NCBI RefSeq assembly: GCF_003076275.1
Contig: NZ_CP029064.1
Location: 3,172,501 to 3,236,500 of the forward strand
DNA from: Microbulbifer sp. A4B17
Lineage (GTDB): Bacteria > Pseudomonadota > Gammaproteobacteria > Pseudomonadales > Cellvibrionaceae
Direction of reading: 5' to 3'
Length of the DNA stretch: 64,000 nucleotides
The notes beneath the pieces were generated by a model that was not told the DNA's origin, did no database searches, and was given only the letters and a program-made list of their open reading frames with translations. Made by a program: the position numbers and the translations under genes. Numbering within the stretch: the stretch's first letter is position 1; each line of letters opens with the position of its first letter. Below, in pieces: positions 49,761 to 59,842 of this stretch.

Positions 49761-51443
49761 ATGAGTACGCCCAACCCCTGGTGCGCCTATTCCGGTCGGA
49801 ATGGTATAAAGCGCGCAATTATCCCTGTTACCGCACTCATCCTGACACCTTTCTTCCTGGTGCTCACTTTTACGGACAGCGCCTGGTGGTTGATTGCTCT
49901 GCTGATCAGCGTCTTCCTGGTCCTGCTGGGGATTTACGATATGCTCCAAACTCACTGGAGCATTACACGGAATTTTCCGGTTGCCGGGCGTATTCGCTGG
50001 TTATTCCTGAATCTACGCCCCTATTTTCGCGCTTATATGGTCGAGGGTGATGAAGAGGGGCGCCCCTATAGCATTGAGGCCCGACGCTTGGTCTACGCCC
50101 GCTCCGAAGGCTTTTCAGATATGCATCCGTTCGGGACCGAAAAGGATGTTCAGAACGAGGAGTATACCTGGCTCACCCACTCAGTGAAGCCTGAGAAAAA
50201 TGCCAACACTGCCTGCCGCACAGAAGTGGGCACAGGCCGTTGCAAGCAACCCTACTCTGCCGCCCTACTAAACATTTCTGCTATGAGCTTTGGCGCCCTG
50301 TCCGCTGCCGCAATAGAAGCCTTGAATAAGGGAGCCTCAATTGGCGGTTTTTACCACGATACAGGTGAGGGCGGCATCAGCCCCTATCACCGCAAGCACG
50401 GCGGCGACCTGGTCTGGGAGTTAGGCACCGGATATTTCGGTGCCCGCAACGACGACGGCAGCTTTAATCCCGACCTGTTCCGTGAGGCCTGTAATGACCA
50501 GGTAAAAATGACGGAGATTAAATTGAGCCAAGGGGCCAAGCCCGGACACGGCGGGGTACTGCCCGGTGCCAAGGTCACTCAGGAAATCGCTTCCACCCGC
50601 AAGGTACCTCCCGGCCAGAACTGTGTCTCCCCCCGCTCACATTCTATGTTCTCCACCCCCATCGAAATGCTGGAATTCGCCGAGCAAATGCGAGATCTGT
50701 CCGGCGGTAAACCGGTTGGGATAAAACTCTGCGTAGGGCATATCTACGAAGTGATGGCCATTATGAAAGCCATGCACGAGACCGGAAAGCTGGTGGATTT
50801 TATTGTGGTGGACGGTGCCGAAGGTGGCACTGGCGCAGCACCACTGGAACTCTCCAATCATGTGGGAATGCCACTGTTGGAGGGCCTGATTATCGTGCGT
50901 AATGCCCTGGTGGGAGCGGGCCTGAAGGACAAGGTCAAACTGGCTGCCAGCGGTAAGGTTTACTCCGCCTCCGGCCTGGCCCAATGCCTAGCCATCGGAG
51001 CCGACTGGTGCAATGCCGCACGGGCATTTATGTTTTCCGTAGGCTGTATCCAATCCCAACGCTGCCACACGGATACCTGTCCCACTGGCGTTACCACCCA
51101 GGACCCACGGAGACAACGCGGGCTGGTGGTAGATGTACAGAGCAAAAGAGCAGCTGCGTTCCAGGCAAAAACTCTCGAAGCACTGGGGGATATCGTGGCC
51201 GGCGCGGGGCTTACCGATCCCCGGGACCTGAAGCCCTACCACCTGATCCACCGAATCAATGCCGCCGAATCCAGGCCAATAGACCGCATCTGGCATTTCC
51301 TCGACAAAAATTCATTAATCGAAGCACCGGAAGACACCCCCTATTGGCACTGGTGGCTGGCCGCACGGGCTGACAGTTTTCTACCTGCGATCAAGCTCGA
51401 AGAAGGCAAGTACGCATCGATCCGCCGCTCCATTAATCGCTAG
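49761..51443 (+). CDS. FMN-binding glutamate synthase-like protein, membrane anchored
   Basis: A 560-residue product. Two membrane segments at about 18-36 and 42-60 anchor an FMN-type barrel. The core has SFGALSAAAIEALNKGAS, TGEGGISPYHRKHGGDLVWE, KPGHGGVLPGAKVT, DGAEGGTGAAPLELSNHVG and the iron-sulfur cysteines in CIQSQRCHTDTCPTGVTT. This is the synthase domain of GltB without the amidotransferase and GltD parts. Such standalone proteins have no settled function. ATG start in the ATG AGT ACG CCC context. Confidence 0.9.
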   Translation: MSTPNPWCAYSGRNGIKRAIIPVTALILTPFFLVLTFTDSAWWLIALLISVFLVLLGIYDMLQTHWSITRNFPVAGRIRWLFLNLRPYFRAYMVEGDEEGRPYSIEARRLVYARSEGFSDMHPFGTEKDVQNEEYTWLTHSVKPEKNANTACRTEVGTGRCKQPYSAALLNISAMSFGALSAAAIEALNKGASIGGFYHDTGEGGISPYHRKHGGDLVWELGTGYFGARNDDGSFNPDLFREACNDQVKMTEIKLSQGAKPGHGGVLPGAKVTQEIASTRKVPPGQNCVSPRSHSMFSTPIEMLEFAEQMRDLSGGKPVGIKLCVGHIYEVMAIMKAMHETGKLVDFIVVDGAEGGTGAAPLELSNHVGMPLLEGLIIVRNALVGAGLKDKVKLAASGKVYSASGLAQCLAIGADWCNAARAFMFSVGCIQSQRCHTDTCPTGVTTQDPRRQRGLVVDVQSKRAAAFQAKTLEALGDIVAGAGLTDPRDLKPYHLIHRINAAESRPIDRIWHFLDKNSLIEAPEDTPYWHWWLAARADSFLPAIKLEEGKYASIRRSINR

Positions 51444-51468
51444 CCTCACCCAATCTTTGGAGACCGCT

Positions 51469-53181
51469 ATGCAGACTGTTTCAGAAATTATCGTCGATAC
51501 ACTGGTTAAGGCCGGTGCCAAGCGGTGTTACGGCATTGTCGGCGATACCATCAATCACTTCACCTCTGCAGTGCGCACCTCTGATCTGGAGTGGGTACAT
51601 GTACGCCACGAGGAAGTGGGCGCTTTTGCAGCTGGGGGTGAGTCCTACCTTACCGGTGAATTGAGCGTCTGCGCAGGAACCGCAGGGCCCGGCAGCCTGC
51701 ACTTTATCAACGGTATTTTTGAGAGCCACCGCAATGGCGCCCCGGTGCTACTGATAGCCTCCCGCATCGATCGGGCGGAACAGGGTTTAGGCTTCCCCCA
51801 GGAAGTAGACCAACAAAGGCTCTACGAACAATGTTCGGTGTTCTGTGAAACACTGACAGATCCAGATCAAGCCCGCCGAATGATTTCTCTGGCCGTACAA
51901 ACCGCGCTCAACCGCCGGGGGGTGGCAGTAGTGCAAATCAGTGGCGACATCTTCAAGGAAAAAAGTAAAGACAGCCTGCCCTGGTCTGTACACCGCCCAA
52001 ACTGGATAGCGCGCCCGTCTGACAGTGAGCTCGACGCGCTAGCTAAGAAAATCAACGCAGCAAAGAACATTACTATTTACGGTGGTATCGGCTGTCGCTA
52101 CGCCCACGATGAAGTAGTAAAGCTGGGACAACACCTGGCTGCTCCTATCGCTCATACAACCAAGTCGAAAGAGTTTCTCGAATACGACAACCCCTGCCAT
52201 GTGGGCATGACCGGGATTCTCGGCAATCCGGCCGGGTACCGGGCAACGATGACTTGCGACTTGCTACTGTGCCTGGGCACCGACTTTGCCTACACCCAGT
52301 TCTACCCGGAAAAAGCCACCATTGTTCAAATTGATGCAGAAGCGCCACACCTTGGAAGGCGCACCCCTGTGGATATGGGCCTGGTAGGACATATAGGCCC
52401 CACTATTGAGGCACTTTTGCCCAGGTTAAAAGCGCGTACCGACAGCAGCTTTCTCAATGACCTGCTCGAGCGATACAAAAAGGACCGAGAAGAGATGGAG
52501 AGCCGAGGCAAGGAGAAGGATCCGAGTCTAATCCACCCGCAATTTGTCTCCCAGACACTCAATAAGCTGGCCGATGACGATGCCGTATTCACCGCCGACG
52601 GCGGCGCCTGTATGGTTTGGTTGCTCCGCGACCTGACTGCCAACGGTAAACGCTCATTTCTCACCAGCCTTTCCCACGGCACCATGGCCAACGCCTACCC
52701 CCAGGCCCTGGGTATGGCGAAAGCCTATCCAGAGCGCCAGGTGATCGCTATGTGCGGCGATGGTGGTATGACCATGTTAATGGGAGACCTGCTTACGCTG
52801 GTACAAGAGAAAATCCCGGTAAAAGTCCTGGTTTTCAACAATCACTCGCTCGGCTTTGTAGAGATGGAGCAGCGTATCGAGGGGCTGCTCGACAGCTATA
52901 CCGATTTACAGAACCCCGACTTTGGCCGTGTCGCCGAGGCCTGCGGCATCAGCGGTGCCAGTATCGAGAGTGCAGATCAGCTGGAGGAAAGCATGAAGCG
53001 CTGGCTCGCCACGGACGGACCGGCATTACTCAGCGTGCCGACAAACCGTGTGGAACTGGTGATGCCACCGGAAGTTACGGCGCAACAAGTCACCTCCACC
53101 GCACTGTTCGGACTCAAGGCAATACTCAACGGCCGCGCCGATGAGGTGGTGGATTTGCTACGAGATAATTTCCTGCGCTGA
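51469..53181 (+). CDS. poxB: TPP-dependent pyruvate oxidase / dehydrogenase (PoxB-type)
   Basis: A 570-residue ThDP enzyme. KRCYGIVGDTINHF and the catalytic Glu in HVRHEEVGAFAAGGES are at the N terminus, a FAD-type middle domain follows, and MCGDGGMTMLMGDLLTL with FNNHSLGFVEMEQ is the ThDP-Mg motif. It resembles ubiquinone-linked PoxB and lacks an obvious C-terminal membrane-binding helix. The chosen start is ATG 51469 (TTGGAGA 51457-51463 as ribosome site). Decarboxylation of pyruvate under acid or stationary stress fits the neighbouring acid-stress genes. Confidence 0.87.
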   Translation: MQTVSEIIVDTLVKAGAKRCYGIVGDTINHFTSAVRTSDLEWVHVRHEEVGAFAAGGESYLTGELSVCAGTAGPGSLHFINGIFESHRNGAPVLLIASRIDRAEQGLGFPQEVDQQRLYEQCSVFCETLTDPDQARRMISLAVQTALNRRGVAVVQISGDIFKEKSKDSLPWSVHRPNWIARPSDSELDALAKKINAAKNITIYGGIGCRYAHDEVVKLGQHLAAPIAHTTKSKEFLEYDNPCHVGMTGILGNPAGYRATMTCDLLLCLGTDFAYTQFYPEKATIVQIDAEAPHLGRRTPVDMGLVGHIGPTIEALLPRLKARTDSSFLNDLLERYKKDREEMESRGKEKDPSLIHPQFVSQTLNKLADDDAVFTADGGACMVWLLRDLTANGKRSFLTSLSHGTMANAYPQALGMAKAYPERQVIAMCGDGGMTMLMGDLLTLVQEKIPVKVLVFNNHSLGFVEMEQRIEGLLDSYTDLQNPDFGRVAEACGISGASIESADQLEESMKRWLATDGPALLSVPTNRVELVMPPEVTAQQVTSTALFGLKAILNGRADEVVDLLRDNFLR

Positions 53182-53231
53182 GCCTACTTAAAGGGTGTGC
53201 CGGATTGGCACCTTGAGGCGGAAAAAACTCC

Positions 53232-55535
53232 ATGCACCACCTCGGACAGCAACGCCACAACCGCATGCTGGCCCTGATGGCCAGCGCAGAGTTCGACGAC
53301 AACAGTGCTCCGGGGCGTGCTGCCACTCGGCTTCGCAACGAATTGTCCGAACGCAATATCGACCTGGTGACAACCACCAGCAGCAGTGATGCCGGAGTTA
53401 TCCTCAGCACCAACCCAGCGATACAGTGCTTGTTAATCAACTGGGCTCTACCCGGTGAAGGGGCGTGCCCCGCCCTGGATGTGCTGGAACAACTGCGCGC
53501 CCGCAATCTCAAAATGCCCGTTTTTCTGCTCGCCGACCAGCAGACCGTCAGCACCATGCCGCGCCGGGCACTGGAGCTGGCCAATGACTTTATCTGGATG
53601 CTGGAGGACACCCCCACTTTTATCGGGGGACGAATCCAGGGGGCCATTGAGCGATACCGCCACACAGTCCTTCCGCCGATGTTTCGCGCCCTCACCCACT
53701 TTGCACGAGTACATGAATACTCGTGGCACACACCTGGCCATACTGGCGGCACCGCCTTTCTGAAATCTCCAGCGGGACGCGCGTTTTACGACTTTTTTGG
53801 GGAAAATATGCTGCGTTCCGATTTGTCGGTATCGGTGACAGAGCTGGGCTCCCTACTCGACCACGCGGGCCCCATTGCCGAGGGCGAGCGCTATGCGGCA
53901 AAGGTATTTGGCGCGGACAGGACTTACTATGTCACCAACGGCTCCTCCACTTCTAACAGGGTAATCCTGATGGCGTCCGTTACCCGTGGACAGCTGGCTC
54001 TGTGTGACCGCAACTGCCATAAATCCGTAGAGCACGCCATCACCATGTCCGGTGCGGTACCCACTTACCTGGTACCACTGCGCAATCACTATGGCCTTAT
54101 CGGCCCGGTGCCACCACAGCAGCTCAGCGCCACAGCTATAACTGAAGCCATCCGACAGAACCCTTTGGCGAAACAGGCAAAAAACTCCCGCGCCATTCAC
54201 GCGGTTATTACCAACTCCACCTATGACGGCCTTTGCTACAACGTGCGCAGGGTTGAGGAGCTTCTCGGCGAGTCTGTCGACCGATTGCACTTTGACGAGG
54301 CCTGGTATTCCTATGCGCGCTTCAACCCTATCTACCGGGATCGTTTCGCTATGTACGACCAAGGGGAGGCTGAGGCGAGAGAGGGGCCAAGCAAATTTGC
54401 CACACAATCAACCCACAAACTGCTGGCCGCCCTTTCCCAAGCCTCCATGATCCACATTCGCGACGGACGTAAACCTATCGAACACGGGCGCTTTAATGAA
54501 GCTTTTATGATGCATGCATCAACCTCGCCGCTCTATTCCATCATGGCATCCAACGATGTCAGCGCGGCCATGATGGACGGCCCCGGGGGCACTGCACTAA
54601 CCGATGAAGCCATCGCCGAAGCAGTGGCCTTCCGTCAGGTTTTGGCACGTCTGCGGCAGGAGTACCGCGACAAGGAGGAGTGGTTTTTTGATGGCTGGCA
54701 ACCGGACCATGTCACCGACCCGGATAACGGACACAACTATGCCTTTCACAGTGCGCCGGCGGACTTGTTATGTCACCAACCGGACTGCTGGCTATTAAAC
54801 CCCGGTGATTCCTGGCACGGTTTTGGGGATATTGAACCCGGATACTGTATGTTGGACCCCATCAAAGTCTCGATCACCACCCCCGGTATGCAGCGCGATG
54901 GTCTGCTTGCAGAAAAGGGGATACCGGCGGGGATTGTCAGTAAATACCTGGACAACCTCGGAATTATTGTGGAGAAAACTACTGACTTCACCATCCTGTT
55001 CCTGTTTTCCATCGGTATCACCAAGGGCAAATGGGGCACCCTTATCAACGCACTGCTGGCTTTTAAACGGGACTATGATAAGAACCGCCCCCTGAGCCAG
55101 TGCCTGCCAAATCTATTACAGCAATATCCCGCATACCGGGATATCGGTTTACGCGACCTTGCCGGAGACATGTTTTCCACCATGAAAAAACTGCGTACTA
55201 CCGCGCAAATGTCCGCAGGATTTTCGGCGCTGCCCAAGGCCGACTGCAGTCCGGTCCAAGCCTATGAAACCCTGGTGCGCGGCGATGTGGAAAGACTGCC
55301 CTTAAACCGCCTGGCGGGGCGCACTGCCGCTAACGGCGTTGTCCCCTACCCCCCGGGAATTCCACTGCTGATGCCCGGAGAGAATTTTGGAGATTCCAAT
55401 AGCCCGGCTTTGAGTTACCTCAAAGTCCTTGAGTCCTTCGATCGACAGTTTCCCGGCTTTGTCCACGATAACCACGGAGTAGAGGTGCGGGACGGCCACT
55501 ATCATATTTACGCCCTGCGGGGAGACTCGCCATAG
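53232..55535 (+). CDS. Orn/Lys/Arg decarboxylase, large PLP type
   Basis: A 767-residue fold-I PLP decarboxylase. Residues 1-125 are a receiver-like wing domain. The body has SWHTPGHTGGTAF, YVTNGSSTSNRVILMASV, FDEAWYSYARFNP and ATQSTHKLL with the PLP lysine at 396. The C-terminal domain is complete. The size matches AdiA, CadA and SpeF. With an AdiC-like antiporter 27-50 bases downstream, arginine decarboxylation (agmatine export) is the likeliest role, but lysine or ornithine cannot be excluded. It should consume protons during acid stress. Confidence 0.9.
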   Translation: MHHLGQQRHNRMLALMASAEFDDNSAPGRAATRLRNELSERNIDLVTTTSSSDAGVILSTNPAIQCLLINWALPGEGACPALDVLEQLRARNLKMPVFLLADQQTVSTMPRRALELANDFIWMLEDTPTFIGGRIQGAIERYRHTVLPPMFRALTHFARVHEYSWHTPGHTGGTAFLKSPAGRAFYDFFGENMLRSDLSVSVTELGSLLDHAGPIAEGERYAAKVFGADRTYYVTNGSSTSNRVILMASVTRGQLALCDRNCHKSVEHAITMSGAVPTYLVPLRNHYGLIGPVPPQQLSATAITEAIRQNPLAKQAKNSRAIHAVITNSTYDGLCYNVRRVEELLGESVDRLHFDEAWYSYARFNPIYRDRFAMYDQGEAEAREGPSKFATQSTHKLLAALSQASMIHIRDGRKPIEHGRFNEAFMMHASTSPLYSIMASNDVSAAMMDGPGGTALTDEAIAEAVAFRQVLARLRQEYRDKEEWFFDGWQPDHVTDPDNGHNYAFHSAPADLLCHQPDCWLLNPGDSWHGFGDIEPGYCMLDPIKVSITTPGMQRDGLLAEKGIPAGIVSKYLDNLGIIVEKTTDFTILFLFSIGITKGKWGTLINALLAFKRDYDKNRPLSQCLPNLLQQYPAYRDIGLRDLAGDMFSTMKKLRTTAQMSAGFSALPKADCSPVQAYETLVRGDVERLPLNRLAGRTAANGVVPYPPGIPLLMPGENFGDSNSPALSYLKVLESFDRQFPGFVHDNHGVEVRDGHYHIYALRGDSP

Positions 55536-55585
55536 GCTCACCTATCAAAGAGGAGCATAAAATAGGCCTGGTACCCGCGACCCTG

Positions 55586-57025
55586 ATGGTTGCGGGCAAT
55601 ATGATGGGCTCCGGGGTTTTCATGCTCCCCGCCAATCTCGCCGCAGTCGGTAGTATTTCTCTGATCGGCTGGCTGATAACCATCGTCGGCGCTATCTCCC
55701 TGGCCCTGGTATTTGCCAAGCTCGCGGCTATCTATCCCGCAGCCGGCGGCCCCTATGCCTACGCGCGCCGCGCTTTTGGTGATTACATCGGCTACCAAAC
55801 CAACCTGGTTTACTGGCTGGCCAATGTAATCGGCAATGTTGCGCTGATTACTGCTGGCCTGGGCTATCTGACCCATTTTTTTCCACCGTTAAAAGACCCA
55901 CTGACTTTTGCCATGGCCCAGATTGCTATGGTCTGGCTACTGACTTACGCCAATGTACTGGGCCCGCGCACCGTCGGTCGCATCCAATCCCTCACCACAA
56001 GCCTGGTTTTGCTTCCGATCCTCGGCACCGCTATTTTTGGCTGGTTCTGGTTCGATGAGCAAAACTTTGTCAGCAGCTGGAATGTCTCAGGCAAGAGCGA
56101 CTCCAGTGCCATTATGGCAAGCCTGACCTTCACGCTCTGGGCCTTTATTGGGGTGGAAACTGCCTCAGTATCCGCCGCAGTGGTAAAAGACCCCACCAAG
56201 AGCGTCCCAGTCGCGACCGTTGGGGGGGTAATCCTGGCTTCTATTGCCTATGTACTCAGCTCATCGGTCATTATGGGGATGCTGCCAAACCAGGATTTAA
56301 TCAGCTCCTCCGCTCCCTTTGCCGATGCTGCTCGCCTGGCACTGGGAAATACTGCGGCCAATGTCGTAGCCCTATGTGCCGCTATCGGCTGTATCGGTTC
56401 GCTGGGCGGCTGGATACTGCTGGTGGGGCAGTCTGCCAAGGCGGCGGCAGATGATGGCCTGTTTGCAGCGCTATTTGCCCGTACCAACAGCAAAGGCGTG
56501 CCTACCGGCGGATTGACCCTGGTGGCTGTGCTGATGTCTGTATTAATACTTACCACCATATCGCCAACGGCCAGCCAGCAGTTTGGCAAAATTGCCTCTG
56601 TCGCTGTGATTATGACGCTGATGCCCTATATCTATTCAGCGATAGCTTTGCGGGTTTTGGCCTACGGCAAAATGCCGCCTCAGCAGTACGGTCTGTTTAC
56701 TGTAATTTTACTGATTGCAGCGGTGTACTGCCTGGTGGCCCTGGTGGGATCTGATGGGCAACAAACCCGCTGGTCCCTGATCTTTGTGATTGCGACAGTC
56801 ATTTTTTATGCACTAATTTTAAATCGCCGTCGCAGCGTTGAAGAAAAACACTTTCTGCCCGGTGGGCCAGAACCAGCCTGGGTTCACTACTTCACTCTAT
56901 TCGCCACAATTGCTGCCCTGTGCCTGTTCTTCTGGTTTTCCGTAGGGCAGTATCCGGACCTGGAGTTGCGACTGCGCGCACCCAACCCCTCAGATCATCA
57001 TATTGAGAAGCACATTGAACCCTAA
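55586..57025 (+). CDS. Amino-acid/amine antiporter, AdiC-like (APC family)
   Basis: A 479-residue, 12-segment APC transporter (SGVFMLPANLA, PYAYARRAFGDYIGYQTN, LWAFIGVETASV, AAADDGLF). The sequence follows E. coli AdiC (arginine:agmatine exchanger) throughout. The ATG at 55586 has no ribosome site and would cut the first helix. Just upstream in frame, IGLVPATLM matches the AdiC N terminus (VGLIPVTLM), but no ATG, GTG or TTG precedes it before a stop at 55469. AGAGGAG (55549-55555) sits six bases before ATA 55562, so translation may begin at ATA there (or CTG 55568). It pairs with the preceding decarboxylase. Confidence 0.9.
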   Translation: MVAGNMMGSGVFMLPANLAAVGSISLIGWLITIVGAISLALVFAKLAAIYPAAGGPYAYARRAFGDYIGYQTNLVYWLANVIGNVALITAGLGYLTHFFPPLKDPLTFAMAQIAMVWLLTYANVLGPRTVGRIQSLTTSLVLLPILGTAIFGWFWFDEQNFVSSWNVSGKSDSSAIMASLTFTLWAFIGVETASVSAAVVKDPTKSVPVATVGGVILASIAYVLSSSVIMGMLPNQDLISSSAPFADAARLALGNTAANVVALCAAIGCIGSLGGWILLVGQSAKAAADDGLFAALFARTNSKGVPTGGLTLVAVLMSVLILTTISPTASQQFGKIASVAVIMTLMPYIYSAIALRVLAYGKMPPQQYGLFTVILLIAAVYCLVALVGSDGQQTRWSLIFVIATVIFYALILNRRRSVEEKHFLPGGPEPAWVHYFTLFATIAALCLFFWFSVGQYPDLELRLRAPNPSDHHIEKHIEP

Positions 57026-57027
57026 TC

Positions 57028-57498
57028 TCAACGGGTCAGCGCCCTCTCGATGGTTTCGGCAGTAATTTCAGTAATCCCCTGGGAGTTGGATTCACGATTA
57101 CCCGCCACATTAAGCGTCTGCGGACGGTTCTTGAGGATAAAGTCGCTCACCAGTTGTACTCGATCGGCGTCGGTCGGACTGACCACCAAGTGCGGTTTTC
57201 CCGATACCTGGCAGAATTCAATAGTAAACAGGGTGCCATCACTGCCGGGATTGGTTGTAAAAATAACAGTGGCATCGGCGTTGCGGATATTCTCACGGGT
57301 ACGCTCTTCCAGGTCCGGGGACGTATTTTCAATCAGTCCAAACCCTTTTAGAAACTCCGGCCGATCCCCGATCTCAGTCCAATAACCCAGCGGTGCTGTA
57401 CCGCCAGTGGCAATTCCCAGGCGCTGCCCTGCCAACAAGCCACCGATATCAGCCCCTGTCTGGCCACCACTGATAATTTTCTCCGGTCGAAAGATCAC
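57028..57498 (-). CDS. Putative molybdenum carrier (SLOG fold)
   Basis: A 156-residue protein resembling the molybdenum cofactor carrier and YpsA-like SLOG family: IISGGQTGADIGGLLAG (nucleotide/ligand loop), GGTAPLGY, RTRENIRNADATVIFT and GSDGTLF. It is soluble and has no signal peptide. The ligand is predicted by family resemblance only. It converges with the antiporter gene, two bases apart. Confidence 0.82.
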   Translation of the reverse strand: MIFRPEKIISGGQTGADIGGLLAGQRLGIATGGTAPLGYWTEIGDRPEFLKGFGLIENTSPDLEERTRENIRNADATVIFTTNPGSDGTLFTIEFCQVSGKPHLVVSPTDADRVQLVSDFILKNRPQTLNVAGNRESNSQGITEITAETIERALTR

Positions 57499-57718
57499 TA
57501 TTTCCTCCGATATTGTAACTCAAACAGATCTCTCCACCATGACCCAACTAATATCTCGGCCAAATAACTACTGAAGAAAATCTTCATTCCCGACAAGAAA
57601 TATTCTTTCAGGTGAATTAACCGTTGAGATCGTTTAAGAGCCACTAACGCACACCTGGTCTCGATTAATTATTATCAACCCTTGATAAGCGAATACGAAT
57701 TATATTGAGAGCGGCAAC

Positions 57719-58348
57719 TTACAAAGTTCTGCATACTTCATCGAAATCCAACCGGGGATTGCGCGGGTGTAATTTTTCAGTTTCGCCATAACCGAGATTG
57801 CACAGGAAGTTTGACTTGATATGACAACCGGGGAAGTGCTCTGGCAAAAATGCAGGAGCTGAACACTTTTCACTGAAGAACTCCTCATCGACCATTGCAT
57901 TATCGAAGCCCGACATTGGACCGCAATCAAGCCCCAGGGCCCGCGCCGCCAAAATAAAGTACCCTCCCTGCAGGGAGCCATTGCGAAATGCCGTCACTTC
58001 AGAATATTCCGGACTATCAGCAAACCATTCCCGCGCAGGCACCTGAGGATAGAGCCTGGGCAGAAGTTCATAAAAGTGCATATCGTAAGCAATAATCGCT
58101 GTCACTGGGGCCCGCATTGTTTTTTCAATATTTCCCGTATTCAAGGCCGGTTTAAGCCTCTCCTTCGCCTCCTTGCTCACAACAAACACCAATCGCATGG
58201 GGCAACAATTGGCACTGGTGGGTCCGAACCTGACTAGGTCGTAGAGCTGTTTCAAAACTTCTTCCGACACAGGTCTATCCTGCCAGTGACTATGGGTTCT
58301 GGCATTGTTGAACAGTTGATCGAGTACCGCGGAGGAAACCGGTTGCAT
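57719..58348 (-). CDS. Nitroreductase-family protein, RutE / malonic semialdehyde reductase type
   Basis: A 209-residue flavin reductase. [31 protein letters not shown] and [14 protein letters not shown] follow the RutE/YcdJ subgroup. It should bind FMN and use NAD(P)H. In E. coli RutE reduces a product of pyrimidine breakdown, but no rut operon is here, so the natural substrate is open. A 220-base spacer with no gene separates it from the carrier gene; the DUF3429 gene lies 55 bases upstream. Confidence 0.87.
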   Translation of the reverse strand: MQPVSSAVLDQLFNNARTHSHWQDRPVSEEVLKQLYDLVRFGPTSANCCPMRLVFVVSKEAKERLKPALNTGNIEKTMRAPVTAIIAYDMHFYELLPRLYPQVPAREWFADSPEYSEVTAFRNGSLQGGYFILAARALGLDCGPMSGFDNAMVDEEFFSEKCSAPAFLPEHFPGCHIKSNFLCNLGYGETEKLHPRNPRLDFDEVCRTL

Positions 58349-58403
58349 AACAGCTACCTCTAAATAACTTCTCTAGCTAAAAGTCTAGTTTGCGCCAGCC
58401 ATT

Positions 58404-58868
58404 TCAAAGGAGCAGCAGAATCATCAGCAGATGGCAGGCCATCACCAGATAAGTCACGATGCTGCGAGTGCGAAAATACTGGTCCCGTCCTGGCAGGTTG
58501 GGGTTTAGCCGAGACTCCGCCCAGGAAACAAAACCGAAAGCGAGTAACAGCACTGGTAGTGCCCAGGCAGTGCGAAACATCAGCAGCGCGACCCAACCAA
58601 TCAATGTCACCAGATTACTCAACAGCGCCAACATCAACCGATGCGGATGCCCTACCCGATTAAGTGCAGCACCCCACCAGACGCCACAAAGAAAACTGAG
58701 AATCACAGCGCTATAAGCCGTGAACAGCAGGCGCGGGCTCACTCCCCAAATAGAAAATCCCAACCACTGCATAAAGATTCCAGCGACAAATGGAATCAAA
58801 CCAAGGTAAGCCAGCCAGTCAAACAGCCGCGTATCTACCGGAGGGTAGTTATGGATGTCAGTGTCCAT
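58404..58868 (-). CDS. DUF3429 inner-membrane protein
   Basis: A 154-residue protein with five hydrophobic segments (LAYLGLIPFVAGIFM; LFTAYSAVILSFLCGVWW; ALLSNLVTLIGWVALLMF; ALPVLLLAFGFVSW; VTYLVMACHLLMILLLL). FLCGVWWGAAL between segments two and three is typical of the DUF3429 family. It is an inner-membrane protein of unknown function. Confidence 0.85.
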   Translation of the reverse strand: MDTDIHNYPPVDTRLFDWLAYLGLIPFVAGIFMQWLGFSIWGVSPRLLFTAYSAVILSFLCGVWWGAALNRVGHPHRLMLALLSNLVTLIGWVALLMFRTAWALPVLLLAFGFVSWAESRLNPNLPGRDQYFRTRSIVTYLVMACHLLMILLLL

Positions 58869-58939
58869 GTCGTCTAAGCTTCCAAGTCAAAGACAGTTTC
58901 GTCCCAAAACAACAAGCTTAGCGGCAGGAGCAAGCAGCA

Positions 58940-59200
58940 ATGGATGCCGAACACAAAATTGATGTCAAACAAGCGCTGCGGGTATTTGATAGAGCGACAA
59001 AGGAGGGGCGTAAGGAGGGTAATGAATGGCATTATCAGGGTTTGGCGGTCAGCACCGACTTTGACGGCTATACGGTTTTTATCAATTCCCCCAAAGTGAA
59101 ACTCACCATATTTTTCCACAATAAATTTTCTGTGGACTCCACCAGCAGTAAAGAGCTTGAAGAGTTTATAAGGTTGCTAAATAAGCTTGATTCAGAGTAA
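58940..59200 (+). CDS. Small DUF3081-like protein
   Basis: An 86-residue soluble product: QALRVFDRATKEGRKEGNEW, then LAVSTDFDGYTVFI and VKLTIFFHNKF, which resemble the DUF3081 pattern as I recall it. It is divergently placed relative to the DUF3429 gene. No function is known for the family. Confidence 0.65.
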   Translation: MDAEHKIDVKQALRVFDRATKEGRKEGNEWHYQGLAVSTDFDGYTVFINSPKVKLTIFFHNKFSVDSTSSKELEEFIRLLNKLDSE

Positions 59201-59842
59201 GAGGCAGTAACCCAGGATCATCAGACTGAGCAAATTTTGAGCATCAAAATGACGCCACTTTGAGAGCAATCCCTCGATACTCACTTAAAGAACACCATAA
59301 GCACAAATAGAGACATTATCCGCCACCACACTTAAAAGTCTCAGAATACCGAATACATCCGGTTTAAGATGGGAACCTGACACTGCCGCAGCTATCACCC
59401 AGATAAATTGATTATTTTATAGCGTTGTTTGGGTGATACAGATTTTTGAAGCCCCAAGAAACTGACTAATCAAGTCTGAACGACTACATCTTAGCTGTGA
59501 GGGTCTTTTCTAAGCACCCTCAAAACACTGGAAAATTTTCTACTGATCCACTGTCTGCATACTTATAAGTTGAGTATGCGATAATTACAATATATGGAAA
59601 CGACTTTTATTTGTACGATAACAACATTTACCACTGTGCTTCAGCAAAGTTTCACTGGCCTATGAAAGACCAGATACGCTGGCAGTTACGGCAACAAGAA
59701 ATAATCCATATATAATCTTCATTAAGATTCCGCTTAAATGATCCAGATTTCCATAGTTTCCTGGTTTTCGATTCAACCAGAGAAGATTAACCCAGCGGAA
59801 CACTGCCCCACCATTTTACCATAAGTCCGCTGGGCTAAAATA
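59201..59842. other. 0.64-kb spacer with a truncated signal-peptide duplicate
   Basis: AT-rich. It holds an inverted repeat TATCACCCA/TGGGTGATA (59393-59401, 59430-59438) and the broken duplicate at 59660-59722 listed separately. No full gene. Confidence 0.45.
59660..59722 (-). pseudogene. Truncated duplicate of the small secreted protein gene
   Basis: From ATG 59722 the frame reads MKIIYGLFLVAVTASVSGLS, then TAG. It copies the start of the gene at 59843-60061 (MKIIYRLFFIAATVSVCVAG), and the upstream DNA is similar too. It looks like a tandem duplicate that has lost its body. Confidence 0.5.
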
